Of a stretch of 64,000 nucleotides of DNA, positions 16,464 to 26,100 are shown one piece after another. Positions within the stretch are counted from its first letter, which is position 1; each line of letters begins with the position of its first letter. The position numbers were made by a program, and so were the translations under genes. Under the pieces are notes generated by a model. It had not been told where the DNA came from. It made no database searches and was given only the letters and a program-made list of their open reading frames with translations. The DNA is from Paratrimastix pyriformis (Eukaryota; Preaxostyla; Paratrimastigidae), in contig JAPMOS010000082.1 in NCBI GenBank assembly GCA_027972325.1, positions 107,723-171,722 on the forward strand, read 5' to 3'.

Positions 16464-17030
16464 TCAGCCACTTAGTTTCTTTCCACGTTCTTCCTCTTCA
16501 CGTTTTAATTCATTCAATCGCGCAGACCCTAATGCTCCAGACAGTCCTTCACTAAAGTCGAAAAGTCCAGGTGTAGGCGCAGGTGCAGGTGGGATAAGTG
16601 GGGGAGGTGGTAATCCAGTAGTTGGCGCTGACGATGTTACAATTGGCCCTATAGGTGGAATGTCAATGATTGGCAGCAACTCAGGATGCTCACGTTCCAT
16701 CTGTTTTTGTGTGGCAATCAAATCAGCATTTAATTTCGCACAACTTTCTTTCAATGCTTTCAGCGCCTCCATTCTCTTTCTGTTTTCTTCCTCTTTAGCT
16801 TTTTGGGCTATTTCTTCAGGTGTCTCTTCAGGTTCATCGTCACTTGACTCTTCAGGCTCATAATTAATCATTGATTGGTAAATCGCAGCATCATATAATG
16901 AATTATTTCCAGTCATTTTTGCCATGACTGATGCACAAATTGCTATAATTTCTTCTGTTTCATTTTCATTCCTTTTGGTATGACGTGGGGCTCTTCGTTT
17001 CGCTTTTTGTGACGCTTTGGATTGTTCCAT
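16464..17030 (-). CDS. Charged helical protein with Pro-rich stretch, inner element only
   Basis: 188 residues: basic start (KRRAPRHTKRNENE), acidic middle, coiled-coil segment (AKEEENRKRMEALKALKES), then a Pro-rich linker (LIPPAPAPTPGLFDF) and a basic tail. No counterpart is present at the same position in the outer element, where the 273-residue gene runs straight up to the tail-anchored protein gene. No recognised domain. Confidence 0.6.
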   Translation of the reverse strand: MEQSKASQKAKRRAPRHTKRNENETEEIIAICASVMAKMTGNNSLYDAAIYQSMINYEPEESSDDEPEETPEEIAQKAKEEENRKRMEALKALKESCAKLNADLIATQKQMEREHPELLPIIDIPPIGPIVTSSAPTTGLPPPPLIPPAPAPTPGLFDFSEGLSGALGSARLNELKREEEERGKKLSG

Positions 17031-17058
17031 CGTATCAATACATTAACACAACAAATTT

Positions 17059-18186
17059 TCACAAAATGCTTGTCAAAGCAAATACGGCAGCTCCTAATAG
17101 CAAATATGATGTATAGTTGGTTTTATCTTCAGTATCTGATTGTGGTTCATCCGGCTGACTTGGTACATCAGGCTTATCAGGTACTTCAGGCTTATCAGGT
17201 ACTTCAGGCTTATCAGGTTTATCCTCCTTTTCCTTTTTAGCATTTACAACACATTCATTTAGTTGTTGTATTTGTACATTTGTCAATGTGCCCACATTTT
17301 TCCAATCAATGACATTACGGCAATCAACACACATTAAATCCCCCCATTGTGGTTTTGATGGCATTTCAGGCTTATTGACATTGATTTGTGCTATCTTTTG
17401 TGTGATGTAGTCAGACTTGTAATAAAAGGTAACCATGAATTCGCCTGTTTTAGCTTGCCTGTTCAACTCACTCCATTCACATGATTGGACGTTAATGTTT
17501 GATATGTCCAACCCATTTTGTTTGACAGTTGATGCAATATATCTGTCCTTTTCTACCATTGCTTGGAATGAAATGCTATCTATGTTCCATAGTCCCGTTA
17601 TTGTTGCATGAATGAACTGTATCGTGTCATTCATGTAGTACCATTTATCATATTCATCCTTCCATTTGTTGAATTTGGTGTAGTAGTCATCCATTTGCTT
17701 CATGTATGTCTCATTCATTTTGACAATGTTTTGCACTCCCTTTTCACACTCAGACAGCTCTTTTGGTGGATTGTCCTCAATGTCTCTCAGACAGTCCCAA
17801 TTCTTTCCACATGCCTCTATTTTAGAACAATTGACACATTTGTTGTATTGTGCCTCTGTTGTTGCTTTTGCTATCACAGGGAAAAACTCATTGTATGAAT
17901 CCCAATCAAAGTTGTTGGAATGTGCAAATGTCAGTGATTGCGGCACTGTGAATTCACTGTAGTATGCACGTGTTTTCCCTATTCGTAATGGCATCTCAAC
18001 ACGTAGCTTGACATATAATGCTTTTAATGCACTCTTTCTTTTGTCTCCATCCAGTTGCATCAAAGTGTCATATCGTCGTTTGCTGACAAAGTCCATATAC
18101 AGTGTCATTCGTGTGTAACTGACATTGTTTTGTTGAAAAGCATTGATGAATTTGCTTTCACTATCAATTGTGCTCCATGAAATCAT
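17059..18186 (-). CDS. Cys-containing tail-anchored membrane protein (inner copy)
   Basis: 375 residues: a large N-terminal ectodomain with nine cysteines, including CVNCSKIEAC and CVDCRNV pairs; a DKPEVPDKP-type proline/acid repeat stalk; and a single C-terminal hydrophobic segment (YLLLGAAVFALTSIL). No signal peptide. The divergent neighbour at 18243 encodes an MG-starting tail-anchored protein, and the pair is conserved in the outer element. Poxvirus entry-fusion complexes combine Cys-rich tail-anchored proteins with myristoylated ones, so a membrane-fusion or envelope role is attractive. No sequence homology was shown. Confidence 0.7.
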   Translation of the reverse strand: MISWSTIDSESKFINAFQQNNVSYTRMTLYMDFVSKRRYDTLMQLDGDKRKSALKALYVKLRVEMPLRIGKTRAYYSEFTVPQSLTFAHSNNFDWDSYNEFFPVIAKATTEAQYNKCVNCSKIEACGKNWDCLRDIEDNPPKELSECEKGVQNIVKMNETYMKQMDDYYTKFNKWKDEYDKWYYMNDTIQFIHATITGLWNIDSISFQAMVEKDRYIASTVKQNGLDISNINVQSCEWSELNRQAKTGEFMVTFYYKSDYITQKIAQINVNKPEMPSKPQWGDLMCVDCRNVIDWKNVGTLTNVQIQQLNECVVNAKKEKEDKPDKPEVPDKPEVPDKPDVPSQPDEPQSDTEDKTNYTSYLLLGAAVFALTSIL

Positions 18187-18242
18187 TGTTGATGGTATTC
18201 AATGATATACCCGGCGAAATTTCCATCCCTATTCTATACACA

Positions 18243-18893
18243 ATGGGTGGAAACATTAGCTACAGTTCAATTCGACAGGATTTGCTCAATTACATCTCTG
18301 TTGATGAAACCAATATCATCATGCAACAGGTTAATGTTGTTTTGAATGCCAAGAATGAAATCATCTTTAAGAACATTGCACACATCAAGAATGTCAAGAT
18401 ATCATTTGCCAATGACATAAAGAACCAGATAATTGCTAAAACAATACTGCAATCAACATCTGCCACGTCTGCTTACAACGATATACTTAACAAGATATCT
18501 GAAAAGCAAAATCAAGGCGGCATCTTTACTGCTAACATGAATGTATTGGACATGATTAAAAGGCTAAAGAATGTGGTTGATGTGCATCGAATCAACCAAC
18601 AGATGCAAAACATAAGAAACACATTCGATGTTGTCAATTCATTCCAAGTTATCAATGACGCATTTGTTCCATCATCAAGTTTGGAGGATGTTGACCTGAC
18701 TGCAACCAATGAACTGTATAACAAGCAAGTGTACGACAGTTTAGCTGTGATATATTCAGAAATTGACCAACACACAAAAGATGATGAGGAACATGATATA
18801 GGACAGACAGCTGATAACACAACCGCATTGATTGCCATTGCCGCTGTGTTGGTTGTAGGAGGCTTTATCTATATGAACAAGCAAAATAGGTAA
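18243..18893 (+). CDS. MG-starting (potentially N-myristoylated) tail-anchored protein (inner copy)
   Basis: The start MGGNISYSS is chosen over an in-frame upstream ATG (18168) because Gly2 with Ser at position 6 is the N-myristoylation consensus and the same start is conserved in the outer copy and in element B (MGASVSYQQ). The 216-residue body is a Gln/Asn-rich helical protein without cysteine, followed by one C-terminal hydrophobic segment (ALIAIAAVLVVGGFIYM) and a short basic end. The topology recalls the poxvirus L1/F9 family, but the disulphide cysteines of that family are absent. Likely virion membrane protein; partner of the 17059-18186 product. Confidence 0.7.
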   Translation: MGGNISYSSIRQDLLNYISVDETNIIMQQVNVVLNAKNEIIFKNIAHIKNVKISFANDIKNQIIAKTILQSTSATSAYNDILNKISEKQNQGGIFTANMNVLDMIKRLKNVVDVHRINQQMQNIRNTFDVVNSFQVINDAFVPSSSLEDVDLTATNELYNKQVYDSLAVIYSEIDQHTKDDEEHDIGQTADNTTALIAIAAVLVVGGFIYMNKQNR

Positions 18894-18919
18894 TCAATTT
18901 GCGACACTATATTATTATA

Positions 18920-19630
18920 ATGAATGATTCAGAGCTGTTGTTTATGGTTAAAGTGGCTGAAGCATGCTTACTGCAACAGAACTACCACAAAGACTTTTTA
19001 GTGCCACTGATTGGGACACTGACAAAAATGACTGAAGGCACTGAGCCATTTGTTCCTGATGTTCCGACTGAAGAAGAGTCAGTGCTTTCACCTGAAGAAC
19101 AACATGAGAGATACCGCAAGCGGACCAAGGATGAAGAACGAATGGAAAATGAGAGCAACTTTCAGAAGTACATGGAACATGAACACACGAGCACACTGAT
19201 TCACGATATTATTCGTCAATTAGGCCCGTACGTGCCGCCGCGCGTATTCAATTCAACGCTATTTGCGAAAAACAATTGTCTCCATGCTACTGCTGACGAA
19301 TACCATCGGCTGAAAAGCGAAATATTTAACTGTTCTATAATTGAAATCAGCCAGATGGAACATGAATTTAACAGAGCGCAAAGACAAAAAGGAAACCGGA
19401 ATGTGCTAAAGATGTTTGGCTCCACATATGAAACTGTTGCGGAGGCACAAGCAAAAATCCGTGCTGCAAAACGGGCATCGAGGGAGTCTAAACCTAAAGC
19501 CAAATCGACAAGTCCACAAAAGGACACTGATGATAAATTAACATCATTCGAACGTGCGCATGCGGGTACACATCACTACGACTTACGTTCACCCACACGT
19601 AGACGTTGGGCGAGAACCCAAGATAAATAA
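18920..19630 (+). CDS. Charged protein of variable region, basic C-terminus
   Basis: 236 residues from the ATG at 18920, which follows an AT-rich TATATTATTATA stretch; an in-frame ATG at 18899 is less likely. The N-terminus is hydrophobic/acidic, the middle shares short similarity with the outer-element protein at 33707 (IIRQLGPYVPP against ILLSGPLYPW; DEYHRLKSE against DEYYRIKAE), and the C-terminus is Lys/Arg-rich, as in DNA-binding core proteins. The two proteins are otherwise very different. Function unknown. Confidence 0.6.
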   Translation: MNDSELLFMVKVAEACLLQQNYHKDFLVPLIGTLTKMTEGTEPFVPDVPTEEESVLSPEEQHERYRKRTKDEERMENESNFQKYMEHEHTSTLIHDIIRQLGPYVPPRVFNSTLFAKNNCLHATADEYHRLKSEIFNCSIIEISQMEHEFNRAQRQKGNRNVLKMFGSTYETVAEAQAKIRAAKRASRESKPKAKSTSPQKDTDDKLTSFERAHAGTHHYDLRSPTRRRWARTQDK

Positions 19631-19656
19631 TTTATCGTCATATCATATGAACAACA

Positions 19657-20541
19657 ATGCACAGAGTAGTTGAAACTGTCAATGAAACACAGTCATTGAA
19701 CCATCCAGACAAAGTAATCCTGACGCCTTATGATGACACGATTGTTAAGCAAGATGAGAACTTAACACAAAACGTTGCCAAAATCAGATTTGATGGAGGA
19801 CAAAGTGTATTCATCAAAAAGGAATGGTACGATTTATCTGATGTATTTAAACAACCTGTTATATTCCAATCCTATGAACGCTACATGAAATGGATATATC
19901 CACTACTGAACAATGGAGGACGTGACTTACAATTTGATGATGATGTAGATACCATTAGCGAATTAGGCGGCTTTATTGAGGAGGTATACAAATACAAATT
20001 GGATAAGCTGCTGACTGAGCCTGTGATATTAGATGTGTCCCAAAATAGTGGATTGGTTGATGAGATACAAAAGATGAAACGGTACATCAATCGATATGAG
20101 AGTAAAGCCAATGCATGCTGGGGAATGTTAAAGAAACGTGTCACGGAACGCATGCAAACGTTCGAAAATGAATGGCTTGGTTTTATTAAAATGTGGAGTG
20201 TGGTGTACCAAAACGAAAAGTACAATAGTATTACATATGATTTAATACTACAGACAATCAAAGCAAACAACATCATAGACATCTGCGTGATGAATGTAAA
20301 GTACAACAACATCATCTTTAAATTCATCCGGTATTTTGGACAATATGTGGTTAAAAATGATAAATCTGTCGTTGCTACAAACAAATATGAACTGAGTCTG
20401 ATGCTTCCTGATGCATCACAAACTGTGTCCAACATTGCCACATCTATATCAGGCATCATTACAAACACTAAAGTATTGGATAAGAGCACACTATTGCGAC
20501 AGGTGTCTAATCTGGTGTCAATGAAAAGCCTTATAGCATAA
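19657..20541 (+). CDS. Hypothetical 294-residue protein
   Basis: Starts MHRVVETVNETQSLN. It contains an acidic/aromatic N-terminal half, a helical second half and a Ser/Thr-rich end (ATSISGIITNTK). No motifs, cysteine clusters or membrane segment are obvious. It overlaps the convergent zinc-ribbon gene by 11 nt at the 3' ends. The outer element is truncated before this point, so no comparison is possible. Confidence 0.6.
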   Translation: MHRVVETVNETQSLNHPDKVILTPYDDTIVKQDENLTQNVAKIRFDGGQSVFIKKEWYDLSDVFKQPVIFQSYERYMKWIYPLLNNGGRDLQFDDDVDTISELGGFIEEVYKYKLDKLLTEPVILDVSQNSGLVDEIQKMKRYINRYESKANACWGMLKKRVTERMQTFENEWLGFIKMWSVVYQNEKYNSITYDLILQTIKANNIIDICVMNVKYNNIIFKFIRYFGQYVVKNDKSVVATNKYELSLMLPDASQTVSNIATSISGIITNTKVLDKSTLLRQVSNLVSMKSLIA

Positions 20542-21055
20542 GTTGTTCCCACTTCTTTTCATACTTGGCGATGAACTGACGATTGACACATATCTTCTTG
20601 AATAACTGTTTATCTTCAATCCCATTTATCAGTAATAGCTTGTATATGATGAACTTGTAATTCATCCTATATTTGCTGATGGCTAACTTGTCCTTTATCT
20701 GGGTAAACTGCCTTTTCATGTTTTCTATTACTGCTGGCTGCACTTGATAATGAACAATCTTATTGAACACTTGGTTGAAATAGTTCGATGGCTTGTATGG
20801 AATATAATGTGACTTATTTCGTGCTGCCCTTTCTTCATGATAATTGTTCACAAATGGAGTATCCAACACAGTCCCACAATTCTGACATACATTTAGCCCT
20901 TCTTCCATGATAACTGCATCTGGCTTATCACAACATGACCATGTGGGTTCTTCCGGTTCATTTTCCACTTGTTGCCTATATAGTTGTATTGACAATTCCA
21001 TCAACCGTTTTCTGTCTGCTTTTTCATCCATCTGCTGCATCATTAATATAACCAT
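20531..21055 (-). CDS. Zinc-ribbon transcription factor, VLTF3/TFIIB-like
   Basis: 174 residues with a TFIIB-type zinc ribbon (C41/C42 and CQNCG at 57-61) followed by a helical region (YKPSNYFNQVFNKI and RMNYKFIIYKLLLINGI) that resembles the C-terminal part of the viral late transcription factor 3 family of large DNA viruses. If right, it would direct transcription of late capsid genes and implies element-specific promoters such as the CTATAG motif. A plain TFIIB-like protein remains possible. Assignment is from motif recognition only. Confidence 0.5.
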   Translation of the reverse strand: MVILMMQQMDEKADRKRLMELSIQLYRQQVENEPEEPTWSCCDKPDAVIMEEGLNVCQNCGTVLDTPFVNNYHEERAARNKSHYIPYKPSNYFNQVFNKIVHYQVQPAVIENMKRQFTQIKDKLAISKYRMNYKFIIYKLLLINGIEDKQLFKKICVNRQFIAKYEKKWEQLML

Positions 21056-21886
21056 AGATTATATTAAATTCGAAACAACATAAACTTAAACCATGTGGGT
21101 GCAATGATTGGTGCAACCACAATTAAACAGTGCAAAGGTTCATCATAACATTCATTATCATCGCTGCGTAAAACTATTGTTCATGTTCGTCCAAAATAAG
21201 TGGAGAGGAGACCAATCCAATGGCTTACGTCCGAACATGTCACGTTTATGTGAACGAATGAAACCCAGTCATTCGCAACTGAAATAGTATTACCGCTTTA
21301 TGTAGTGAATGTCATTTTGACCTTCTAAAGAACCTACATGATTACATGGACGTACCCAATTCAGTGACAAAGCTGCGAAACACAATGGGCCCATCATGTG
21401 CTTCCGTCTCTGTGTGAATTGAATTCATTTGACACAAAGCTCAATTCATGAATATAGCAACGCTGCGAATGAATCCTAATTATGATTCATCCCGTCATCA
21501 CTTATTCACTGCGGGGCTTCATGTCAAAACCTCCAAACATTCGGTTCTTTTTCCTGCGTGTTGTGTGATGAAAATGGCATCTTATTATGATACCACTCCA
21601 TAATAGGTATATTTCACAAATCTTTAAGCCACTTTTTGGACCTGACTATCAAATAATGACTGTAGCTACTATCATTCTATTATGCTTGAATGAAAATTGA
21701 ATGTGTTTTCCTGCATCTTGGGGCTGTAGCTGAAAATTGCTACTTTTAACAATTTGCTCATTCCTGATGCTGTATCTGCTTGTTTTCATTAAAAGGAACA
21801 TAATCATCGATTGCAATGATAATAATTTATTATCATTCGATTATATTCGCTCAAAATAAAGACGAAATGAATAGGAATACCGCACT
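21056..21886. other. Intergenic region, 830 bp, no gene seen
   Basis: AT-rich spacer between the zinc-ribbon gene and the GIY-YIG gene, much longer than other gaps in this element. It contains words CATGTTCG and CGAACATG ~40 bp apart and several GAATTCA-type repeats, but no convincing terminal inverted repeat or open frame. It may hold a decayed gene or a divergent regulatory region. Confidence 0.4.
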
Positions 21887-22633
21887 TTAATTCAGGTACT
21901 CGTAAAGTGCCTCTTTATCTTCCTTCTCAATCTTCTTATGGTTCTTTATCTTCTCAATCATTGCCTGCTTGTATTCCTCCTTGTTCCTCTTAGCTGATAA
22001 TCCCTTGTAGATTAATGATGACTGTAAACTATTGTATATTTTCTTTAGATGCTTGGGTAGCTGCTGATGACTGTCGCCATATCTAAATGATAATCCATTA
22101 TAACTGTGACTGCTTTCACATCTCTGTTTAACTTGGCTTGGATTCAATTTTAATGCTATACTACATGCATACAATGACTTATATGTAGTCTCTTCCTCAT
22201 CTTCATTTGTCACAATCACTTGTGTCCTTTCTCCTTTTGCATAACCTGCTTTCTTCTTGTATTCCCTTGGCTTGTAATTGTCTATATCCTTGCAAAATGT
22301 CTGCTTGTATTTCTCCTGCTGATATTCCCTCAATTCCTCTTTAGTTCTGCATGCCTTATTCATGTTTAGCATCTTGAACCCCTTGCTTGCATATTCTCTA
22401 ATGTACTTCTCTTCAACTGCTCTACGATTCTCAGCATCCTCAATGGCTTCCAACTCAACAATGCTGAATTTATCGATGCCTATTTCTCTCATCCTTACAT
22501 ATAATGCATGCTCACAACCACTTTTAACATTAGTCTTATGCACTGACCAACGTGTCTTAATGCTCCTTGTTGAACCAATATATATCTCATTGGCATCCAC
22601 CGTGTTGACTATCTTGTAAATGTAGTATTTCAT
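21887..22633 (-). CDS. GIY-YIG nuclease with DNA-binding C-terminal region
   Basis: 248 residues. The N-terminal GIY-YIG fold is clear: YIYKIVN at 4-10, YIGSTRSIKTRW at ~18-29 with the catalytic arginine, and a glutamate-bearing helix (RAVEEKYIREY). Residues ~148-183 (YKSLYACSIALKL and YNGLSFRY) match the NUMOD1-like DNA-binding module common in free-standing homing-type endonucleases. It may be a mobile nuclease riding the element or serve recombination or host-DNA degradation. A CTATAG sequence lies just upstream of the start (about 22646). Confidence 0.85.
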   Translation of the reverse strand: MKYYIYKIVNTVDANEIYIGSTRSIKTRWSVHKTNVKSGCEHALYVRMREIGIDKFSIVELEAIEDAENRRAVEEKYIREYASKGFKMLNMNKACRTKEELREYQQEKYKQTFCKDIDNYKPREYKKKAGYAKGERTQVIVTNEDEEETTYKSLYACSIALKLNPSQVKQRCESSHSYNGLSFRYGDSHQQLPKHLKKIYNSLQSSLIYKGLSAKRNKEEYKQAMIEKIKNHKKIEKEDKEALYEYLN

Positions 22634-22684
22634 TTTTATTTATACTATAGTAATAGATAATAATTATTCCTGTTTAAACCACTT

Positions 22685-22867
22685 TTATTTCTCATTTTCA
22701 GTGGGTTGCTGCAAATGATGACTTTCTGACTGCTTGGGCCGTTCTCTATATCCAAATACCTCAAACAATAGTGCTTCCAACAAATTTGTTATGTCTTGCA
22801 ATGAACGTGCTATTGATGTAATCTTTGCGTTCATCTCGCCTAATGTTGCTTGCTTTGCTGGTTCCAT
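22685..22867 (-). CDS. Small coiled-coil protein
   Basis: 60 residues; residues 10-40 form a likely amphipathic helix (MNAKITSIARSLQDITNLLE) and the C-terminus is polar (Gln/Glu-rich). It lies between GIY-YIG and polymerase genes on the same strand. Short, so coding status is moderately supported by frame use and position only. Confidence 0.4.
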   Translation of the reverse strand: MEPAKQATLGEMNAKITSIARSLQDITNLLEALLFEVFGYRERPKQSESHHLQQPTENEK

Positions 22868-22918
22868 AATATCCTACATTGATAAATTATCATCATCTGA
22901 ATGAACACATGATCAAAC

Positions 22919-22998
22919 AATGAAAACAATGAAACAATGAAACAGTGAAACAGTGAAACAGTGAAACAATGAAACAATGAAACAATGAAAACAATGAT
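22919..22998. repeat. Minisatellite of AATGAAACA / AGTGAAACA units
   Basis: About nine tandem copies of a ~9-bp unit GAAACAATG or GAAACAGTG, immediately before the hairpin cluster. No open frame of interest crosses it. Probably slippage-generated. Confidence 0.8.
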
Positions 22999-23032
22999 TG
23001 CATTAGTCTATTCCATCTTGATTGCGTAATGC

Positions 23033-23130
23033 AATGGGCGCTTATAGCGCCCCATTCGATTATGCAATAATTGCATAATGTAATGGGCATTGTAAATGCC
23101 CATTCGATTATTCCATCTTGATGGAATAAT
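23033..23130. promoter_or_regulatory. Cluster of four short palindromes/hairpins at the end of the polymerase gene
   Basis: Four self-complementary units stand side by side: 23033-23056 (stem ATGGGCGC/GCGCCCAT type), 23059-23079 (ATTATGCAAT/ATTGCATAAT, a perfect palindrome), 23082-23104 (AATGGGCAT/ATGCCCATT) and 23107-23130 (ATTATTCCATC/GATGGAATAAT). They form two ~50-bp repeats, each with a GC-containing hairpin, CATTCGATTA and an AT palindrome. The last overlaps the polymerase stop codon. A transcription terminator/RNA-processing signal or an internal origin are the main options. Confidence 0.55.
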
Positions 23131-26100
23131 GCCCATATGCATAACTGTCATACTTGTTCCGTAGGTACCTTTTGTCGTCATATGAACACAATGCGAATTT
23201 GTTGACTGATACTGAATACAACTGATGCATCTTGCTTTGTATTGTGCTGAACTTCACTTTTGGATGTGCTTGCTCTATTTCTTCTTGTGTACCACACTCT
23301 GAATTTAGACATGCCAAAAATCTCTTGTGTGATAACTCCTGTGTTATTGCTGACTTCTTCACTCCTTTGCATCTGGCATGCTTCTTATCATCTCCTTCAA
23401 TGACATATGAATACATCTTCGAACGTAATCCGCAGAACTCTATGATTTGTTTGCCTTGGGCTTCATCTTTGAACTTCCCGATGACTGCTTTGTTCTCGGT
23501 GCTGTACAGTTTGCTTTCTTTTGGGTAATTTGATGTATCCAATTGCTCCTCAAATGACTTCATGTCTTCATAAATGTCTTCTGTCTCAACTGCTACACAT
23601 AAACTATCTGTGTCTGTGAATAGTAGCTTTACTTTGTCTCCATATTTTGCTTTTAGGGTGTTGTAGTAAAAGTCGTACATGTGCATCTTGGATAAATCCA
23701 AAATGGCTTGCCCGACTGCTATTGGCATGTTCAATTTGACTGATGTCTGTTTTGAATGAATACCAATCAACTTCTCATTAAAGATGGTGGTCTTTTCATA
23801 ATTTGGCTTGGCCACTAACTTGCGTGCCTTTTCTTCACTGGATGTCAGTGTAAAGTTGATGTGTGCCCTATTGTTCTGCATTGTCTTCCCAAATACTGCA
23901 TTGTTGGCTAACTTGAACAGTGCCTTCTCGAAATCATTTTTTGATGCTGCTCGCTGTTCAGTGTTGAATTTGATATAGTCTTCTAACCAATCATCTTGGT
24001 TAAATGACATCACTCTCTTTACTGCTTTTAGCTCCATTCCCAATTTTAGGTAAAGCTGCAATGTTCTGTAGTGCACAACGTAATCAGTCTTTTCTTCAAA
24101 ATCACAAATCAACTTCTCTACCTTTGCCTGCTTGATGCCTAACTTCTCCTTTAGTTGCTTCTGGTATTCTGACAGCTTTCCATCTTCTACAATCTTCTTG
24201 TTTGGCGCTAATGGATAATCATTGTGCATGTCATGTAGCTCTTTTGGATAAGCTAAATCAACCTCAAATATGTAGCCTTTGTCCCCATTCTTGTCTAATG
24301 ATAATATCCTCTTTCTAGTGTATTTGGTCACATCCTTCTCCCATTTGAAATTAGTTGTTGGTAGTCTGTAACTCATTGCTTTGCCATATAAGTTGTTGGC
24401 ATCCAAATAAAGAATGTATACTTCTTTCCCGTCTTTATCATATGTCTTCATGTACTTGTTGTTTGCATGACAGTACCTGTTGGTTATCATTGAAATGCCT
24501 CCACGGATGCCCTTTTCAATAAATAGGTGCATGTCCATTTGTGTCTCATCAAATAGGTCCAATTTCACTCCTGAACGCTTCAATCCTGCATCCCATGCTA
24601 ATCCTGGTAATGATATGTAGCATGACGGGTCTAATCCATAATTCTTCATGCACATGTCACGGAACTTCTCGAATACATCTGCCAATAGCAACACATCAGT
24701 TTTTAGGTATATGTCATGATAATCTCCCAATGTCTTGCACTCAAATGTATTCCACACTGTCTGTGCTTGTGCATAATCCTTGTCTGATATGGCTGTGTTG
24801 TTAAGTTGGCTGTAAAAGGCTTCTTTTGGGGGTAGTTCCTTCTCATTGAATTTCTCCATTTTGTTCAAATAATCATATGGATAAACACCCTTTTGGCATA
24901 ATAGCTTCAGTTTCTCATCTGTTATTCCCTCCCAATCTGCCTTTGTTCTGATAAAGTCATCATATCCATTCTTACCTAAATTTGCTGATAACTCATCCAA
25001 TGATGCTGTCATGAATGCAAAACTGTCTTTGAACTCTACATTGTCCATTGTGAATGATAAATACTTCTCTTCCGTTGTTGGGATGCAACTGATGTTATCA
25101 GTAAACTTGCCAATCTCTTGCATAATGGCATGTGCATCATATCCTTTTAGGTTGTGGAAAAACACTGGCAACTTGTAGTTCTTCAGACTGTAGGCTAAAT
25201 TGCATGTGTTGTGTGCTGCTCCTCGATATTCACCTGTAATGTGGTCATGGTCTCTCACTTTCTTCGAATCATCTTCAATTTTCCCACCACAGATGTGACA
25301 CTTCGTTGCATGATTAAACTCTTTTTGTTGTTCCTTGGATAAATTCATTTCCCTTGTCCTTTTGACTACCTTCATTATCTTCTTCCGCTCTGCCTGAATG
25401 GATGTTAAGAAATGCTCAACTGCTCCTTCTCCACGATATAGCTGAATTGGTCTTTCGAACTCTGGATATGTGCTAACAACCTTATATGCATATGAACACA
25501 CTTCATGATGCTGATATGCTGCCTTAATCTTTTTATCCTTATCATCTTCACCAACTGGTATTGTTAAGGCTTCAAAGTCTGCATAAATTGCAAATGGTTG
25601 CTTCATTGTTTTGCCTATATGGTTAAATTGAACATGTGCATCCTTTTCATCTGGTAGACATGCCTGGCAACATTCATGCTCATAACACCATGGCTTATGC
25701 TTTTGCAATAGTTCATCGTTTTTAAAGCCATGCATGCAATTCAAACAAAAGTATAGTTTAGCCTTATGTTTATTCTGACTTGATGCCATTAGTCGTGACA
25801 AATCTTTAATCAACACGTAATGTGAATTGGTTGTCCTGTTCTCTTTATCATACTCGCTAATGTACAGTAGGTTCACCTCTGCTTTTGCTGTCTTCCATAT
25901 GGGCGACACGTAAAGGGGACTGAATGACACTGACTTCTGATTGATTTGATGCTCAAGCACATTCACTGCAATGTTATTCTTTGCTTCAAACCTGGCAATT
26001 TTATCAATTTGCATTGGGAACTTCATTCCACTAAAGTTCAGCTCATCATCATATTTCATGTACTGCTTAACATGCTCTGCATGAACTTTGACTGGATGTA

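Noticed and set aside
17608-18893. Direct claim that the membrane pair are homologs of poxvirus entry proteins
   Set aside because: Only topology and a myristoylation-type start are shared; the MG proteins lack the conserved cysteines, so homology is not claimed and the idea is kept as a hypothesis.
21056-21886. Possible MITE in the long spacer
   Set aside because: Only short CATGTTCG/CGAACATG words pair; no terminal inverted repeat or target duplication could be defined.
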